A DNA stretch of 64,000 bases from JAYPEY01 sp964519245 (GCA_964519245.1 CAZFLK010000004.1:26885-90884); one strand, 5' to 3'; counted from the first letter of the stretch, positions 26,302 to 36,870 are shown. Notes: a model not told the origin generated them from the sequence alone. Numbers and translations are program-made.

Positions 26302-28239
26302 CTAGAACGTCAGGTAGGTGTAATCCTCCAACCCACGCTCATACTCCTTCAACATCCGCATGCCGACCGAGGCTTTGAGCCGGTCGCCCTTGATCGCTAA
26401 GTCGACCTGTGTCTTCATCCGCCGCTTCAACTCCCGTTCATCGTACTGCACGGAGTCCAGCGACCGGGCGATGGTGCTGCCTTCGATCACTTCCTCCACA
26501 TAGTAGCCGTCGGGCTCATCCGGATCGAGGAAGATGTGGGCCTCGCTCACCGAGCCAAAGAGATTGTGCAGGTCGCCCATGATGTCCTGGTAGGCGCCCA
26601 TGAGAAAGAACCCAAGATAGTAGGGTTCTGTCGCAGAATCCGCCGGCGGCAACGGATGCAGGGCCAGTGATTTCCGACTCTCCTGCAGCCCTATAAAATC
26701 ATCGATCTGCCCGTCCGAGTCACAGGTGATATCCACCAGCGTCGCGGAGATCTCGGGCTGCTCAAGGTGGCGGGAAAGCGGCACGATCGGAAAAAGCTGA
26801 TCCAACGCCCAATTGTCCAACAACGACTGGAACACCGAAAAATTGCAGATATACTGATCTCCCAAGCTGTCACGGAGTTGAACCACCTCTTCCGGCGCAT
26901 GCTCCTCCTTTTCGAACCGAAGGACCACCGCCCGGGCAATCTCTCGATAAAGCCGTTCGATCTTCGCCTTGTCCGGCAGATCCAGATGCCCCAGCGTGAA
27001 CAGGGTCTGGGCATCGTCCCGAAATTTTTCCGCGTCGTGCAGGGCCTCCAATGGATTCTGACTCTCCAGTTGATCGCGCATGTCCAGCATCTCACACACA
27101 AACTTGTGGTCGCTGTCATCCCGTACCACCGGCTCGGCCGAGCCGCCCCCATGCACGGATCCCAACGCCTGGACCACCAGGACGCTGTGATGCGCCACAA
27201 TGGCGCGCCCACTCTCGCTGACAATCGTCGGATGAGGAACATTCTCCTCATCGCAGACCGAGCCGATGGCGTAGACGACGTCATTGGCATACTCCTGCAG
27301 GGAGTAGTTGGCCGAACTGTCGCTGGTCGATCGGCTGCCGTCATAATCGACCGCCAACCCGCCGCCCACGTCCAGATACTCCAGCCGAAACCCCTGCTTG
27401 TAGACCTTCGCGTAGAAACGCGCGGCTTCCTGAACGGCATTCTTGACGATCTGGATGTCCGGCACCTGCGAACCGATGTGAAAATGGAGCAGCTTGAACG
27501 ACTTGTTGAGTCCGCGGTCTTTCAGGAAGCCCATCGCCTCGATCAACTCCGCGGTGCTGAGCCCGAACTTGGCGTGCTCCCCCCCGCTCTCAGCCCACAA
27601 TCCACGGCTCTTGCTTTGCAACCGAACCCGAATTCCCAACAACGGCTTCAATTTCAATTCCTGGGCGATGGCGACCACCTGCTTCAACTCTTCCAGCTTC
27701 TCCACCACGATCAGGACCTTCTTGCCCAACTGCAGGCCCATCAACGCCATCCGAATGAATTTCCTGTCCTTGTAGCCGTTGCAAATAATGAGGTCGCCCG
27801 GTTGATCCTGTAAAGCAAGGACGGCCATGAGCTCCGGCTTGCTGCCAACCTCCAATCCATGCCCAAATTGCTCCCCAGCGTCGATGATCTCTTCCACTAC
27901 CTCCCGGAGATGATTCACCTTGATCGGAAAAACAGCCTGATATCGCCCCTCGTATTCGATCTCGGATATGGCCCTGCCGAAAGCCCGGTTGATGGACTCG
28001 ACCCGATCCCGGAGAATGTCCTGAAAGCGGATCAACAAGGGAGCGTGCAATCCCCGGGAACGCAGTTCCTCGATCACATCTCCGATAGCCACCTCGCCGC
28101 CCGCATCGCGCCGCGGACGGGCGACCACCTTACCCTGGTCGTTGATGTCGAAGTATCCCTCACCCCAACGCTGGATGTGGTAAAGTTCACGCGCGGAATC
28201 GAGATTCCACGCGTCGTCGGCGATAGTCGGTTCGCTCAT
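26302..28239 (-). CDS. speA: Biosynthetic arginine decarboxylase SpeA
   Basis: About 645 aa, a PLP enzyme converting arginine to agmatine, the first step of the agmatine route to putrescine and spermidine. It has the alanine-racemase-like barrel of the SpeA family: PLP-binding Lys in VFPIKVNH (K107), the HFHIGSQ block, the YLDVGGGLAVDYDGS glycine loop, VSESGRA, and the catalytic-Cys region ITCDSDGQID near the C-terminus. The length is typical of SpeA. ATG 28239 is used; an in-frame TTG at 28254 would add five residues. It probably forms an operon with the PpiD-like gene upstream (109-bp gap) and the membrane protein downstream. Confidence 0.95.
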   Translation of the reverse strand: MSEPTIADDAWNLDSARELYHIQRWGEGYFDINDQGKVVARPRRDAGGEVAIGDVIEELRSRGLHAPLLIRFQDILRDRVESINRAFGRAISEIEYEGRYQAVFPIKVNHLREVVEEIIDAGEQFGHGLEVGSKPELMAVLALQDQPGDLIICNGYKDRKFIRMALMGLQLGKKVLIVVEKLEELKQVVAIAQELKLKPLLGIRVRLQSKSRGLWAESGGEHAKFGLSTAELIEAMGFLKDRGLNKSFKLLHFHIGSQVPDIQIVKNAVQEAARFYAKVYKQGFRLEYLDVGGGLAVDYDGSRSTSDSSANYSLQEYANDVVYAIGSVCDEENVPHPTIVSESGRAIVAHHSVLVVQALGSVHGGGSAEPVVRDDSDHKFVCEMLDMRDQLESQNPLEALHDAEKFRDDAQTLFTLGHLDLPDKAKIERLYREIARAVVLRFEKEEHAPEEVVQLRDSLGDQYICNFSVFQSLLDNWALDQLFPIVPLSRHLEQPEISATLVDITCDSDGQIDDFIGLQESRKSLALHPLPPADSATEPYYLGFFLMGAYQDIMGDLHNLFGSVSEAHIFLDPDEPDGYYVEEVIEGSTIARSLDSVQYDERELKRRMKTQVDLAIKGDRLKASVGMRMLKEYERGLEDYTYLTF

Positions 28240-28348
28240 GTCGTCCGCAATCAATCAAGGCCGCCCCGGCTCCGGTCGGAGCGTGGGGCTTGGTCGGTAG
28301 GAATCGCGCTAGCCCCCGCAGGCGCAACAATACCTGGGTCGATGGCGC

Positions 28349-30049
28349 CTAGTTGGCGGGGCCGGCGATGCCCGCCGCCTGAAGCTCCCGTGACATCCAG
28401 GCCTGAAAGGCGGCGCTCTGCCGGCGCTGCCGCACCATGGCGACATAGTCTTCCAACTCTTCCTTCAGCTTGCTTTCATCCGCATCCAGCCGCTCCTTAA
28501 CATGCAGGATGTAACCGGCATCGCCCACCGTTTGCGGATAACAGATGTCGCCCACGTCCGTGCGAAACGCCGTGCCGCGATACATCGAGAAACTGACTGC
28601 GTTCTGGGCGACCGTCACGCTGGTCTGCTCGGATTCGGCAAAGGGCGGCACGTCAACCACCTTGAGTTTCAACTCCTCCGCCGCCGTCTTGAAACCCTTG
28701 TCCCCGGCAACGCTGTTGGTCAACTTCTTGTATATCTCGGCCGTATGCGTCCGAAGGAACTTCAGGGCCTCCTGCTGCTGATAGGCTTCGGTCACTTCCT
28801 TCTCAACTTCCTCGAACGTCTTCGCCTGGCTGCTGATTCTTCGGTTCAAAGCCATGAGATAGACGCCGGAGTCGCCGACCACCGGGTTGATCGTCACCTG
28901 GTTCGTCCCGCTCAGTTGAAACGCGGTCGAACTGAACTGAAACGGAAGCCCCAGGTCGCTCACCCCTTCCAACCTCGAGAACGGCGGAGTCGTCGTCGCC
29001 TTCAACCCCGCAGCCTGCGCCGTCGAAACAAAATTCGTTTCCAAGAGAAAGCTTCCCGGCTTCTCCGCCGAGAGTTTCTGCGCCACCGAGTAGAGGTCAT
29101 TGGCAAAATCGGAGGCCGCCTTTCTGGCTTCGCGCAGCGCAAGCGGCTTCAAAAACTCCTCCTCGCGAATCTGCGCCTTCGCCTTCTCAGCGGACAGGGT
29201 CTTGCCCTCGTCATCCGTGAACGCCTCGGCGCCGCGATTCTCATACTCCTTGTCGATCTCAGCGGTGAGATTCGTCACGGCCTCCGCCAATCGCTCCTCA
29301 GCCTCGCCGAAATAATTGGTGGCGTCGAATCGCACGTAGGTTACCTGCACCTTCGCCTCGGTGCGATAACTGGCCGCGCGATTGGTGAAATAGGTCCGGA
29401 TGGCATTGGTGTCCATCTTCACTTGGGCCAGGAAATTGGAGGCGTGAAAGAAGACGGCTTCCGTTGCTAGACGTTGATTCTCCCGACGAAAGGCCGCCTC
29501 CGCAGCGGCCTCGGTCACCAGATTGCCCCTGACCGCGACGGTGTCCCGCAACTGTTCCATCGCAGCTTCGCGACGAACAAAGCGGTAGAGGTCTTCCCGC
29601 CCCATTCCGACGCGTTCCAAACCGTTGGTCACAAAACCATTGTAGATGGCCGGATCATAGGCCCCATCGCTGTTCCGCATCATCAGCTTCAATCTCGCCA
29701 CCACGGCCTCGTCCCCAACTTCGATCCCCAATTCAGACAGCTTGTTGTTCGCCGCCACGCGCTCGATTACGCTGCGATTGAAATTGGTGCGAATGAACTC
29801 GGGAGCCCGACCGCCGCTCTGCGAGGGCCATTCCCCCCAATTGAGAAAGTAACGGATCGCCTCCTCGTCCCGCGCCTCGAAGAACTCACTCCGGGAAACC
29901 GGCCGGCCGTTGACCGTGCCAAAGTCGGCAGGTCCGCCGCCCGATCCCGAGCCCACATCCGGGCTGAAGAAGACGACAAAACTGATGATGACCACCCCGC
30001 AGATCAGGATGAACAACCACTGCTGGTGTTTTCGAATCGTAGCAAACAT
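28349..30049 (-). CDS. PpiD/SurA-like membrane-anchored periplasmic folding factor
   Basis: A 566-aa protein with a single N-terminal membrane anchor (FATIRKHQQWLFILICGVVIISFVVFF) followed by a large periplasmic region, the architecture of PpiD. Residues about 50-190 match the SurA_N/PpiD chaperone domain (NGRPVSRSEFF, IERVAANNKLSELGIEVGDEAV), and the C-terminal section (VVGDSGVYLMALNRRIS, FEEVEKEVTEAYQQQEALKFL) matches the PpiD C-terminus. A parvulin catalytic core is not obvious, so chaperone activity is more secure than isomerase activity. ATG 30049 is preferred over an upstream frame extension to 30217, since the anchor begins there. It may help export of the giant proteins nearby, which is inference only. 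Confidence 0.85.
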   Translation of the reverse strand: MFATIRKHQQWLFILICGVVIISFVVFFSPDVGSGSGGGPADFGTVNGRPVSRSEFFEARDEEAIRYFLNWGEWPSQSGGRAPEFIRTNFNRSVIERVAANNKLSELGIEVGDEAVVARLKLMMRNSDGAYDPAIYNGFVTNGLERVGMGREDLYRFVRREAAMEQLRDTVAVRGNLVTEAAAEAAFRRENQRLATEAVFFHASNFLAQVKMDTNAIRTYFTNRAASYRTEAKVQVTYVRFDATNYFGEAEERLAEAVTNLTAEIDKEYENRGAEAFTDDEGKTLSAEKAKAQIREEEFLKPLALREARKAASDFANDLYSVAQKLSAEKPGSFLLETNFVSTAQAAGLKATTTPPFSRLEGVSDLGLPFQFSSTAFQLSGTNQVTINPVVGDSGVYLMALNRRISSQAKTFEEVEKEVTEAYQQQEALKFLRTHTAEIYKKLTNSVAGDKGFKTAAEELKLKVVDVPPFAESEQTSVTVAQNAVSFSMYRGTAFRTDVGDICYPQTVGDAGYILHVKERLDADESKLKEELEDYVAMVRQRRQSAAFQAWMSRELQAAGIAGPAN

Positions 30050-30229
30050 GACGGTAAACTCTGATGGATTGTCAGCGCGCGTTCCGAGGTGTTCCGGAAC
30101 TGGCGAAAGGGCGACAAAGTAAACGCGCCGCATAAAGCGGGTCAAACGGAAAAAGCTCTTATCGGGCCTCGCTTCGATTGCCATTCCCGCTTTACAACCG
30201 TCTGAATACCGTGGCACGCTTCGCCGGAT

Positions 30230-30628
30230 ATGATGAAGGCGTCAAAAGCGATTGTTCCCGCCATTCTGGCCTTGATACTGGTCGGCTGCGCCTCCAGCGC
30301 TCCCACTCGATCCAGCATCGTCAATCTCACCCCCCCCGAACTCCCCCGAAACGACGAGAATCAATACGTGATCGAATGTCTTTGGAACACGAATCAACAG
30401 AGCATTCGCAGGGATTCCTACAAGGCCTACGTCATGGTAGGGCTGACTTTCTACGAGATGCGCCGGGTCCCCATGATGAAGAACCGCTGGGAAGCCATCA
30501 TTCCCGGGCCCGCTGGAAGGGAACCGCTCAACTATCGCATCAAGTTCGACTACCTTTACAACCGGATTCCAGAAGCCAGGCAGGACAGCAAGCTTTCCGA
30601 GCAGTTCCAGCTCAGAATTGTCGAGTAG
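30230..30628 (+). CDS. Small lipoprotein of unknown function
   Basis: A 132-aa predicted lipoprotein: hydrophobic signal AIVPAILALILVGC with the lipid-modified Cys at about residue 20, followed by a Ser/Thr/Pro linker and a compact beta-rich domain (YKAYVMVGLTFYEMRRVPMMKNRWEA; LNYRIKFDYLYN). The family is not recognised, though the Trp/Tyr-rich strands fit the small conserved lipoproteins of Verrucomicrobia. It starts at ATG 30230 (or 30233) and is divergent from the PpiD-like gene. Confidence 0.75.
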   Translation: MMKASKAIVPAILALILVGCASSAPTRSSIVNLTPPELPRNDENQYVIECLWNTNQQSIRRDSYKAYVMVGLTFYEMRRVPMMKNRWEAIIPGPAGREPLNYRIKFDYLYNRIPEARQDSKLSEQFQLRIVE

Positions 30629-30960
30629 CGGCTCCACTTCTCAGCCCGCCGGATAAGACGCGCCAAGACAGAGGCGGCCGGAGGGAAGGCGTCGCCGTGA
30701 TCGACGGTGGTAGGGCTGCTCCCGATGCCTCGGTGAATTAGGGGGCGATCTTTGGCAACCGGCTCAATCGTCGGGGAGAGTCGCCCGGGCCTGACTGCCT
30801 GATTCCCTTCTCAAGAGATTGGAGTCCTCCCGGAATCTAGCCCCCATTTGGAGAAGAACGACTCCCCAGCACCCCATACAGGCGCCTCCTCCAAGGCGCA
30901 CATGGCCGGCACAAACCAAAGCCCTGCAGGCGCTGCCTGCCTGTCGGAGAGGGGTGACAA
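30629..30960. other. 332-bp convergent intergenic region, no gene seen
   Basis: The region lies between the convergent stops of the lipoprotein and the subtilase. It has no frame with a recognisable signal or domain. One 6-bp GC hairpin (30882-30887 with 30894-30899) could help end transcription but lacks a T tract on either strand. Confidence 0.5.
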
Positions 30961-33900
30961 TCAGCGGCGAACGACGCGATAAAAGCGTTGCCAAGCCTGG
31001 CCCGCCCGATCGTCGTTGAAACTGAGTTCACCATTCACCGCCTGAACCGAACCGACCGGAGACCAATGAATCAAATCACTCGATGCCTCAATGAGGTAGA
31101 CCCCGTCATCCGGCGTCTGCATGACAATCTGAAAACCGTCACTCGGATTGGAATCAACCGCTTTTGTCACCGCTGTGCGCCGCGCCACAATGACCGCGGA
31201 GATCGTGTTGTCCGCCGGGTTCAGATCCAACTCGTCCGCGCTGACGCTGAACGTGTTGGTCAAGGCTCCGATCGAGTTGACCTGAACGCGAACAGTCACC
31301 TCCGCGCTGCCCCCGCTGACCAGACTCCCCAATGAGACACTGAATGGATCGCCCGCCGAGTTGATGGCGGGTTGATGCATCACTGAGGGGATGAAGGTGA
31401 CGTCCGTTGTCATGACCGGAGTCAGCTCAACCCCGGTCGCAATATCGCCGGTCAGGGTGACATTGCTGGCCGTCGAGGGGCCGTCATTGCGCACGGTGAC
31501 CGTGTAGCTCTGCAGATTTCCGAGAACCAACGCGCTCTCTGCCGGAGTCACGGAAACGGAAAGCCCTGCGCTGGACCCAACCGGACTGACGGTATCAATC
31601 GAAAGACTCCAACCACCGGTAATGGCTCCGGAATCACTGGTGGCGTCATCAACGACATGTAGACGCCAAAACCCGTTCGGGTTTGCTCCCTTGAAAGCGG
31701 AAAGCGCGGTGGCATACGGGCCGGCTGGCGCCCCCGGATAGGTGTCCGTCTCACTCTCAACGTGATCCGTCGGCTGATACGCACCCGAGGCGATGCCTTC
31801 CAACCGGGGCAATCCTTCAGCCGCCTGATCGGAAAAGGTGAGATCCACATCCACCAGATCGATGCCGCGCCCCGCATCGGACATCAGCACAACCCCGGTT
31901 CCATTGGGCCCGACCAAAAGGATATCCAGATCGGCGGGAAAGGTGTGGTTCACGTCATTCAACGTCACCTGGATCCGATTCACGACCAGATCCGTCAGTC
32001 CGGTGATCTCGACTTCCGAGACGCTTGCCGCGCCGGAATCGGGGATGACAACCGCCGCGCCGACCACGGGCGTCTGCGCCGCAGGCAGGGCGAAAGTTCC
32101 GGTTGCCATGCCAAGATCATGCGTGACGGCTCCGGCATCATCGGCCAGCGAGACATTGATCTGCACCATGCCGGTCGCGGCGGCATCGACGGTGAACGTG
32201 AAGTCACGCGCCGCCTTGGCCCCGTCCGCCAGGGCTCCGTATGACTGGCTCTGGGCGCCGCCCGCCGGAAGCACGTCGCTGGAAGCAACCAAGGTCGCCA
32301 CAATGTTGGTCCCTCGGACGGTGCCGGTGTTCTGAAGTTCCAGGGACAACGTGACGGTCTCTCCAGGATCCAGCGACCCGTTGGCCGGAGCGAAACTTTC
32401 CGAAACGAGTTGGAAGGAGTACTTGGCATTGTCAACCACAACCATCGGCTCATCGACCGTCGTGTTCACCATGGCGGTGTCATTGGCGACGTCGGACTCC
32501 GGCTGATCCGAGGAAACCATCACCGTGAAATCAACGGCATCCAACGTGGTGGGTCGAACCACAATCTGAAGGTCGCTGTTTTCGGCGCTGGCTGCGACAT
32601 CGCCCATCTGAAAGGTCAACATGCCGGCCATGTCGTCGGACGCAACCGGAACGGTCGCCGAGACAAATTCGACCGTCGGAGCCAATTGCGTAGCCACAAT
32701 CACATTCTCCGCGCCAAACATGGCCCCATGGTTCGTCACCGCGATGGAATAGGTCAGTTCATGTAATTGAAACGCGGGTTCCTTGTCGGCGACGACCTCG
32801 ACCCCAAGATCCACCAGGGTGTCGTCATCCGCGATGGTGACCAGGCCCCGGGAATCGGACATGGTCGCGTTAACCGGGCTGGCGAGGACAATCTCAAACG
32901 TTTCATCGCTCTCGGCGTCGCTGTCGCCGTTGACCTGAAAGGAGATTATCTTGCTGGTTTCGCCCGGATTGAAAACCAAGGTCGCCGGGCCAACCAGCGC
33001 CACGTAATCAGTGGGCGCCGTCGCTGAACCATCAGCCGTCGCGAAGTTCACCGAAACCTGACTCATGCCCGCTTCACTCAGATTCACAGTCACCTGCCCC
33101 ATGACGCTGCCGGTGTTGCCTTCAGTCACGGTCGCATCGGTGATTGAGATGATCGGGCCGTCGTCGTTGACAATCGTCACATCCGCCGTCATGTCTCCCG
33201 CCACCGCAAACGTGGGATTGGAAAGGGTCACCGTGAAGACTTCATCCGCTTCGGGATCGGCGTCGCCATTGATGGGAATGGCAATGACCGCGCTCTGTGC
33301 GCCAGCCGGAATGGTCACGGTGGCGGGCACGGTCTCGTAGTCGCCGTCCGCAGTGGTTGCCGTTCCATCCGCAGCCGCGACGTCGGCGGAGATGGCGAGG
33401 CCGCTCACCTGGCTCAGGTTGACAGTCACCATGGCCGTGGCCTGCCCCGAATCGCCCTCGGTGACCTGCGCATCCGCGATGGATATCGTGGGAGCGCTGT
33501 CGTTATCCGTGATCGTCCCGACGCCGACGCCTTGCAGAATGGTGGCCCCGATTTCATTGCGCAGCCGGAACTCAAAGGTTTCGTCCTGCTCGTGAGTCGT
33601 GTCGCCGATAACATCGATATTCACGGTCCGCATTGTGTCGCCGGCTTGAAAGATCAAGGTGCCTGAGTTGGCGCGGTAGTCGCGCCCCACGCTGGCGGTC
33701 GCAACGCCGGTAAGATAGTTGACCACCACCGGCAGACCGCTGGGCGTATTCAGTTGGACCGTCATGGGCAACTGAGTTGTTCCCGTGTCCCCTTCGGTGA
33801 CCCCGCCGCTGACAACGCTCAACTGGGGCTTGGGATCGTCGCCGACCGTGTTGCGGATGGTCACGGTGGTCAGGTCGGTCAGGATGATCGCGTTGGTGGC

Positions 33901-36870
33901 GTTGAACAGGCGAATGCCGAAGGTCTCGTCGTTCTCGTAGAGGGTGTCCCCATTGATCTGCAGGGTGATGATCTGGTTCGTCACTCCCGGCCGGAAGGTC
34001 AGCGTTCCGGATTTGGCGACATAATCGCCCGTTAGCCCGTCCGCTTTGGCCGTCAAATTCGTGGTCGCATACTCAACCGTAATGTCGCTCGCGCCGGCCT
34101 TGGTGAGTTTTACATCGACGACCACATCCCGCAGCCCGGAGTTTCCTTCGAGCAACTGCAACGGTTCGATGGCGAGGCGTGGTTCATCGTCCAAAATCGT
34201 GCCGACACCATGACCATCCAACACCGAGCTGAATACGGCGTTGGTGAGGAAAAGGGCGAAGGTTTCGTCCGCCTCCAGCAAATTGTCTCCCAGGATGTCC
34301 ACCTGAACGGTCAAGTTCGTCTGTCCCGGATTCAAGGTGGCAACGCCATTGGTCGGAAGATAGTCCAGCCCCGCGAGGGCGGTCTCGTCCGAAGTATAGA
34401 AGAAGACGGAAACCGTGTTGGTGCTGACTTCAGAGATGGAAAGATCGAACACGACGCTGTTGGTCCCGCCCGCGTCGGCTTCCGTGACGCTGACGTCCGT
34501 TACGCTCCAGACCGGCCCGTCGTCGTTCAGAATCTCACCCACGCCCGTGTCATCGATGATCTGGGCGTCCGTGGCGTTGAAGATGCTCACCAAAAAGGTT
34601 TCATTCTGCTCTTCAAGCTCGTCGCCGTTTACCGGGACGAGGATGGACTTGCTGGTTTCACCCGGCACAAAAACCAGGGTTCCGGCCGCCGGACGGTAGT
34701 CCACCACGGGATTGGCGTTGCCGCCCGCAGTGGAATAACTGACGCTGATGAACTGGCTCACCGGCTGGGACAACGTCACCGTGAAAACGGCGTTGGTCGT
34801 TCCGCTGTCACCTTCCTGGACCGCTGCATCCGTAATCGCGATGTCGGGCACCACGTTGGTCGAGGTGCCCCACACATCCAATTTGGCGTAATCCAAGGTT
34901 CCCACTCCGCCGAAACCGCGGTCGGCAACCCGAAGCGACCACGTTCCAGCCGCCAATTCGCCCCAGTTCCGGACGGTCATGAGCTTCCAGCCGTTGTAAT
35001 CGAAGAATGGCGTAAAGTCGGTCTCTGCCAGCCGGCTGACCATGCCGCTGGGAGAGATCAAGTCAATCTCCAGATCGCCGGCTGACGAGTGGGTGGTGTC
35101 GATCGTGAGCGTCACATGCTCAACTCGAAAGTCCTGAGCCTGGACGTCGAAATTGACCGAAACGCCCGTTGCCGCCAGATCGGGGATGGCGAGGTTGAGA
35201 TTCGTCTGCACCGCGGAAACCACCAGATGCTCGGGGAGGTTCGTCCAGGTTTGAGCCATCGCGACAGCCGCTCCCGCGTCGACCATGCCGGCGCCGTAGC
35301 TGTCGTGGAAATGGAATCCGGCGGCGTTGTTGGTCCAACCGCGGTCAAATCGGTCGTTCTGCGCCGCAGTGCTCATCAGGATCTCCTGAACATCGCGCCA
35401 ACCGAGGTTCGGGTTGGCTTCAAGCATCAACGCGACCACCCCGGAAACGACAGGAGCCGCCGAGGAAGTCCCATTGAAACCCTCCGTGTAATCAGCATCA
35501 AGAAGGTCGCCCCCGGCTCCGTCGTTGAAACCAGCGGTTCCGACCGTATCCGTGGTCGTCGTCGCATGGGTCAATCCACTCAGGGAGATCTCGCCGCCGG
35601 AAGGCGCGGAAACCACCAAGGCCGCTCCCCGGTTGCTGTAGTCAGCCTTGCCGCCGCGGTTGTCCAACGCCCCGACCGCGACCGTATAGATCGAATTGGC
35701 GTAACCGTTGTAATTGACGTTCTCCATGTCGAGGTCGCCGTTCCCTGCCGCAAAGACGAAGATATTGCCCAATCCGTTGCGCCCATTGGTGACGCCTTCC
35801 AACAAGGCGGCATCGGTAAGCGGACCGGTCGTTCCGAGGAAAATGCCGAAAGAAACCGGTCCCCAACTATTGTTGCTGACTTCAACCACCTGATTGCTGT
35901 GCAGCAGGACCGACGCGGTCGTGCTGTCCGAGGTGAACCCGGAAAGAAACCGCAACCCGACCATCTCGGAATTGAAGGCGACACCCGTGATGCCGATTCC
36001 ATTGTTGCCGACACCGGAGGCCACACCCGCAACGGCAGTGCCGTGAGCGTCCGTCACCCCGTTGCCCGGCGAGGGATCGGAATCGAAGAAGTTGTAGTCG
36101 AAATCAATGATCGTGTTGGCGTTCACCAAAAGGTCCGGATGCGCGGTTTGCACCCCGGTATCCACCACCGAGATGGTGACGCCCTGCCCGGTGTAGCTGT
36201 CCCACAAATCCGTCACATTGATGTCCACGCCGAATGCGGCGTTGCTCTGCCCCGTGTTCAGGAGATGCCATTGATTGGTGAACAACGGATCGTTGGGAAT
36301 CAACAAAGGTTGTTTCCAGGTCGCCAACAGGGGCTCAACGGCCAATACGCCGGGTTGTGATGCGAGGGCGTCGGAGAGCTCAAGCGCGGCGCCAACCTGT
36401 GCGCCGGTGAACAAATGGAACCCCGGGGCATAGGCGACCGACTCCGTCGAACTGGCTCCAATCCGGGTCGCGACGGCGGCCGGATCTGTTCCCGGAGTCA
36501 AACGGGCCAACGCTGTCCGGGTGACAACGTGGCGCGAGAACTGGGTCCTCGGCGCCCCCTCAGGATAGATGACCAGATCCGCCCGCCCACCCGTCAGCGC
36601 CGCGATCCGATCAGCCTCTGCGCGCACCGCCTCGGCGTCCGCTTGGAGCGCGATGGTCCGCGAAGCGCCGACGCGGCGTTGATCGACCAGGTGAATTTCG
36701 TCCTTCGCGAGGCTGAAACGGACGGTTTGACCGGACCGGCGCAGGCTGAAGTTATCCTGCAGCGCGGCCCCGTGCGCCTCACCATGTATGCCCGCGACCA
36801 AGGTCGCGGCGCTCACACAGAGCATGCGAACGACGCGCCTCGCGAATCGGTTTTGAAAGAGGTTGCTCAT
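30961..36870 (-). CDS. Kexin-like subtilase with P-domains, Calx-beta repeats and DUF11
   Basis: A 1969-aa secreted serine protease. After a signal peptide and a propeptide (to about 190), the S8 domain shows the full triad: D237 (VVDTGV), H276 (DAHGTAVAG) and S469 (NGTSSAAP), with the oxyanion AAGN motif. A proprotein-convertase P-domain follows (about 550-660), as in kexin/furin. Then come six Calx-beta repeats, each ending in an acidic calcium-type motif (LNDDG, LDDE, TDND), a DUF11 domain, a CARDB-like segment, a second P-domain (DLDILLVGPNG), another DUF11 and the C-terminal LIEASSDLIHW...RFYR module shared with the two giant neighbours. ATG 36870 is preferred over GTG 36879. It lies 56 bp after the 4776-aa gene, likely in one operon; processing the giant proteins is a reasonable inferred role. 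Confidence 0.9.
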   Translation of the reverse strand: MSNLFQNRFARRVVRMLCVSAATLVAGIHGEAHGAALQDNFSLRRSGQTVRFSLAKDEIHLVDQRRVGASRTIALQADAEAVRAEADRIAALTGGRADLVIYPEGAPRTQFSRHVVTRTALARLTPGTDPAAVATRIGASSTESVAYAPGFHLFTGAQVGAALELSDALASQPGVLAVEPLLATWKQPLLIPNDPLFTNQWHLLNTGQSNAAFGVDINVTDLWDSYTGQGVTISVVDTGVQTAHPDLLVNANTIIDFDYNFFDSDPSPGNGVTDAHGTAVAGVASGVGNNGIGITGVAFNSEMVGLRFLSGFTSDSTTASVLLHSNQVVEVSNNSWGPVSFGIFLGTTGPLTDAALLEGVTNGRNGLGNIFVFAAGNGDLDMENVNYNGYANSIYTVAVGALDNRGGKADYSNRGAALVVSAPSGGEISLSGLTHATTTTDTVGTAGFNDGAGGDLLDADYTEGFNGTSSAAPVVSGVVALMLEANPNLGWRDVQEILMSTAAQNDRFDRGWTNNAAGFHFHDSYGAGMVDAGAAVAMAQTWTNLPEHLVVSAVQTNLNLAIPDLAATGVSVNFDVQAQDFRVEHVTLTIDTTHSSAGDLEIDLISPSGMVSRLAETDFTPFFDYNGWKLMTVRNWGELAAGTWSLRVADRGFGGVGTLDYAKLDVWGTSTNVVPDIAITDAAVQEGDSGTTNAVFTVTLSQPVSQFISVSYSTAGGNANPVVDYRPAAGTLVFVPGETSKSILVPVNGDELEEQNETFLVSIFNATDAQIIDDTGVGEILNDDGPVWSVTDVSVTEADAGGTNSVVFDLSISEVSTNTVSVFFYTSDETALAGLDYLPTNGVATLNPGQTNLTVQVDILGDNLLEADETFALFLTNAVFSSVLDGHGVGTILDDEPRLAIEPLQLLEGNSGLRDVVVDVKLTKAGASDITVEYATTNLTAKADGLTGDYVAKSGTLTFRPGVTNQIITLQINGDTLYENDETFGIRLFNATNAIILTDLTTVTIRNTVGDDPKPQLSVVSGGVTEGDTGTTQLPMTVQLNTPSGLPVVVNYLTGVATASVGRDYRANSGTLIFQAGDTMRTVNIDVIGDTTHEQDETFEFRLRNEIGATILQGVGVGTITDNDSAPTISIADAQVTEGDSGQATAMVTVNLSQVSGLAISADVAAADGTATTADGDYETVPATVTIPAGAQSAVIAIPINGDADPEADEVFTVTLSNPTFAVAGDMTADVTIVNDDGPIISITDATVTEGNTGSVMGQVTVNLSEAGMSQVSVNFATADGSATAPTDYVALVGPATLVFNPGETSKIISFQVNGDSDAESDETFEIVLASPVNATMSDSRGLVTIADDDTLVDLGVEVVADKEPAFQLHELTYSIAVTNHGAMFGAENVIVATQLAPTVEFVSATVPVASDDMAGMLTFQMGDVAASAENSDLQIVVRPTTLDAVDFTVMVSSDQPESDVANDTAMVNTTVDEPMVVVDNAKYSFQLVSESFAPANGSLDPGETVTLSLELQNTGTVRGTNIVATLVASSDVLPAGGAQSQSYGALADGAKAARDFTFTVDAAATGMVQINVSLADDAGAVTHDLGMATGTFALPAAQTPVVGAAVVIPDSGAASVSEVEITGLTDLVVNRIQVTLNDVNHTFPADLDILLVGPNGTGVVLMSDAGRGIDLVDVDLTFSDQAAEGLPRLEGIASGAYQPTDHVESETDTYPGAPAGPYATALSAFKGANPNGFWRLHVVDDATSDSGAITGGWSLSIDTVSPVGSSAGLSVSVTPAESALVLGNLQSYTVTVRNDGPSTASNVTLTGDIATGVELTPVMTTDVTFIPSVMHQPAINSAGDPFSVSLGSLVSGGSAEVTVRVQVNSIGALTNTFSVSADELDLNPADNTISAVIVARRTAVTKAVDSNPSDGFQIVMQTPDDGVYLIEASSDLIHWSPVGSVQAVNGELSFNDDRAGQAWQRFYRVVRR

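Noticed and set aside
30049..30217. N-terminal extension of the PpiD-like protein
   Set aside because: The 56 extra residues precede the natural anchor start and have no family match; ATG 30049 places the membrane helix correctly.
30882..30899. GC hairpin as terminator of the subtilase operon
   Set aside because: The stem is only six base pairs and no T tract follows on either strand; it may aid but does not by itself support a terminator call.
30764..30994. 76-codon minus-strand frame between the lipoprotein and the subtilase
   Set aside because: It overlaps the subtilase end, is Arg/Cys-rich, and has no ribosome-binding site or domain.
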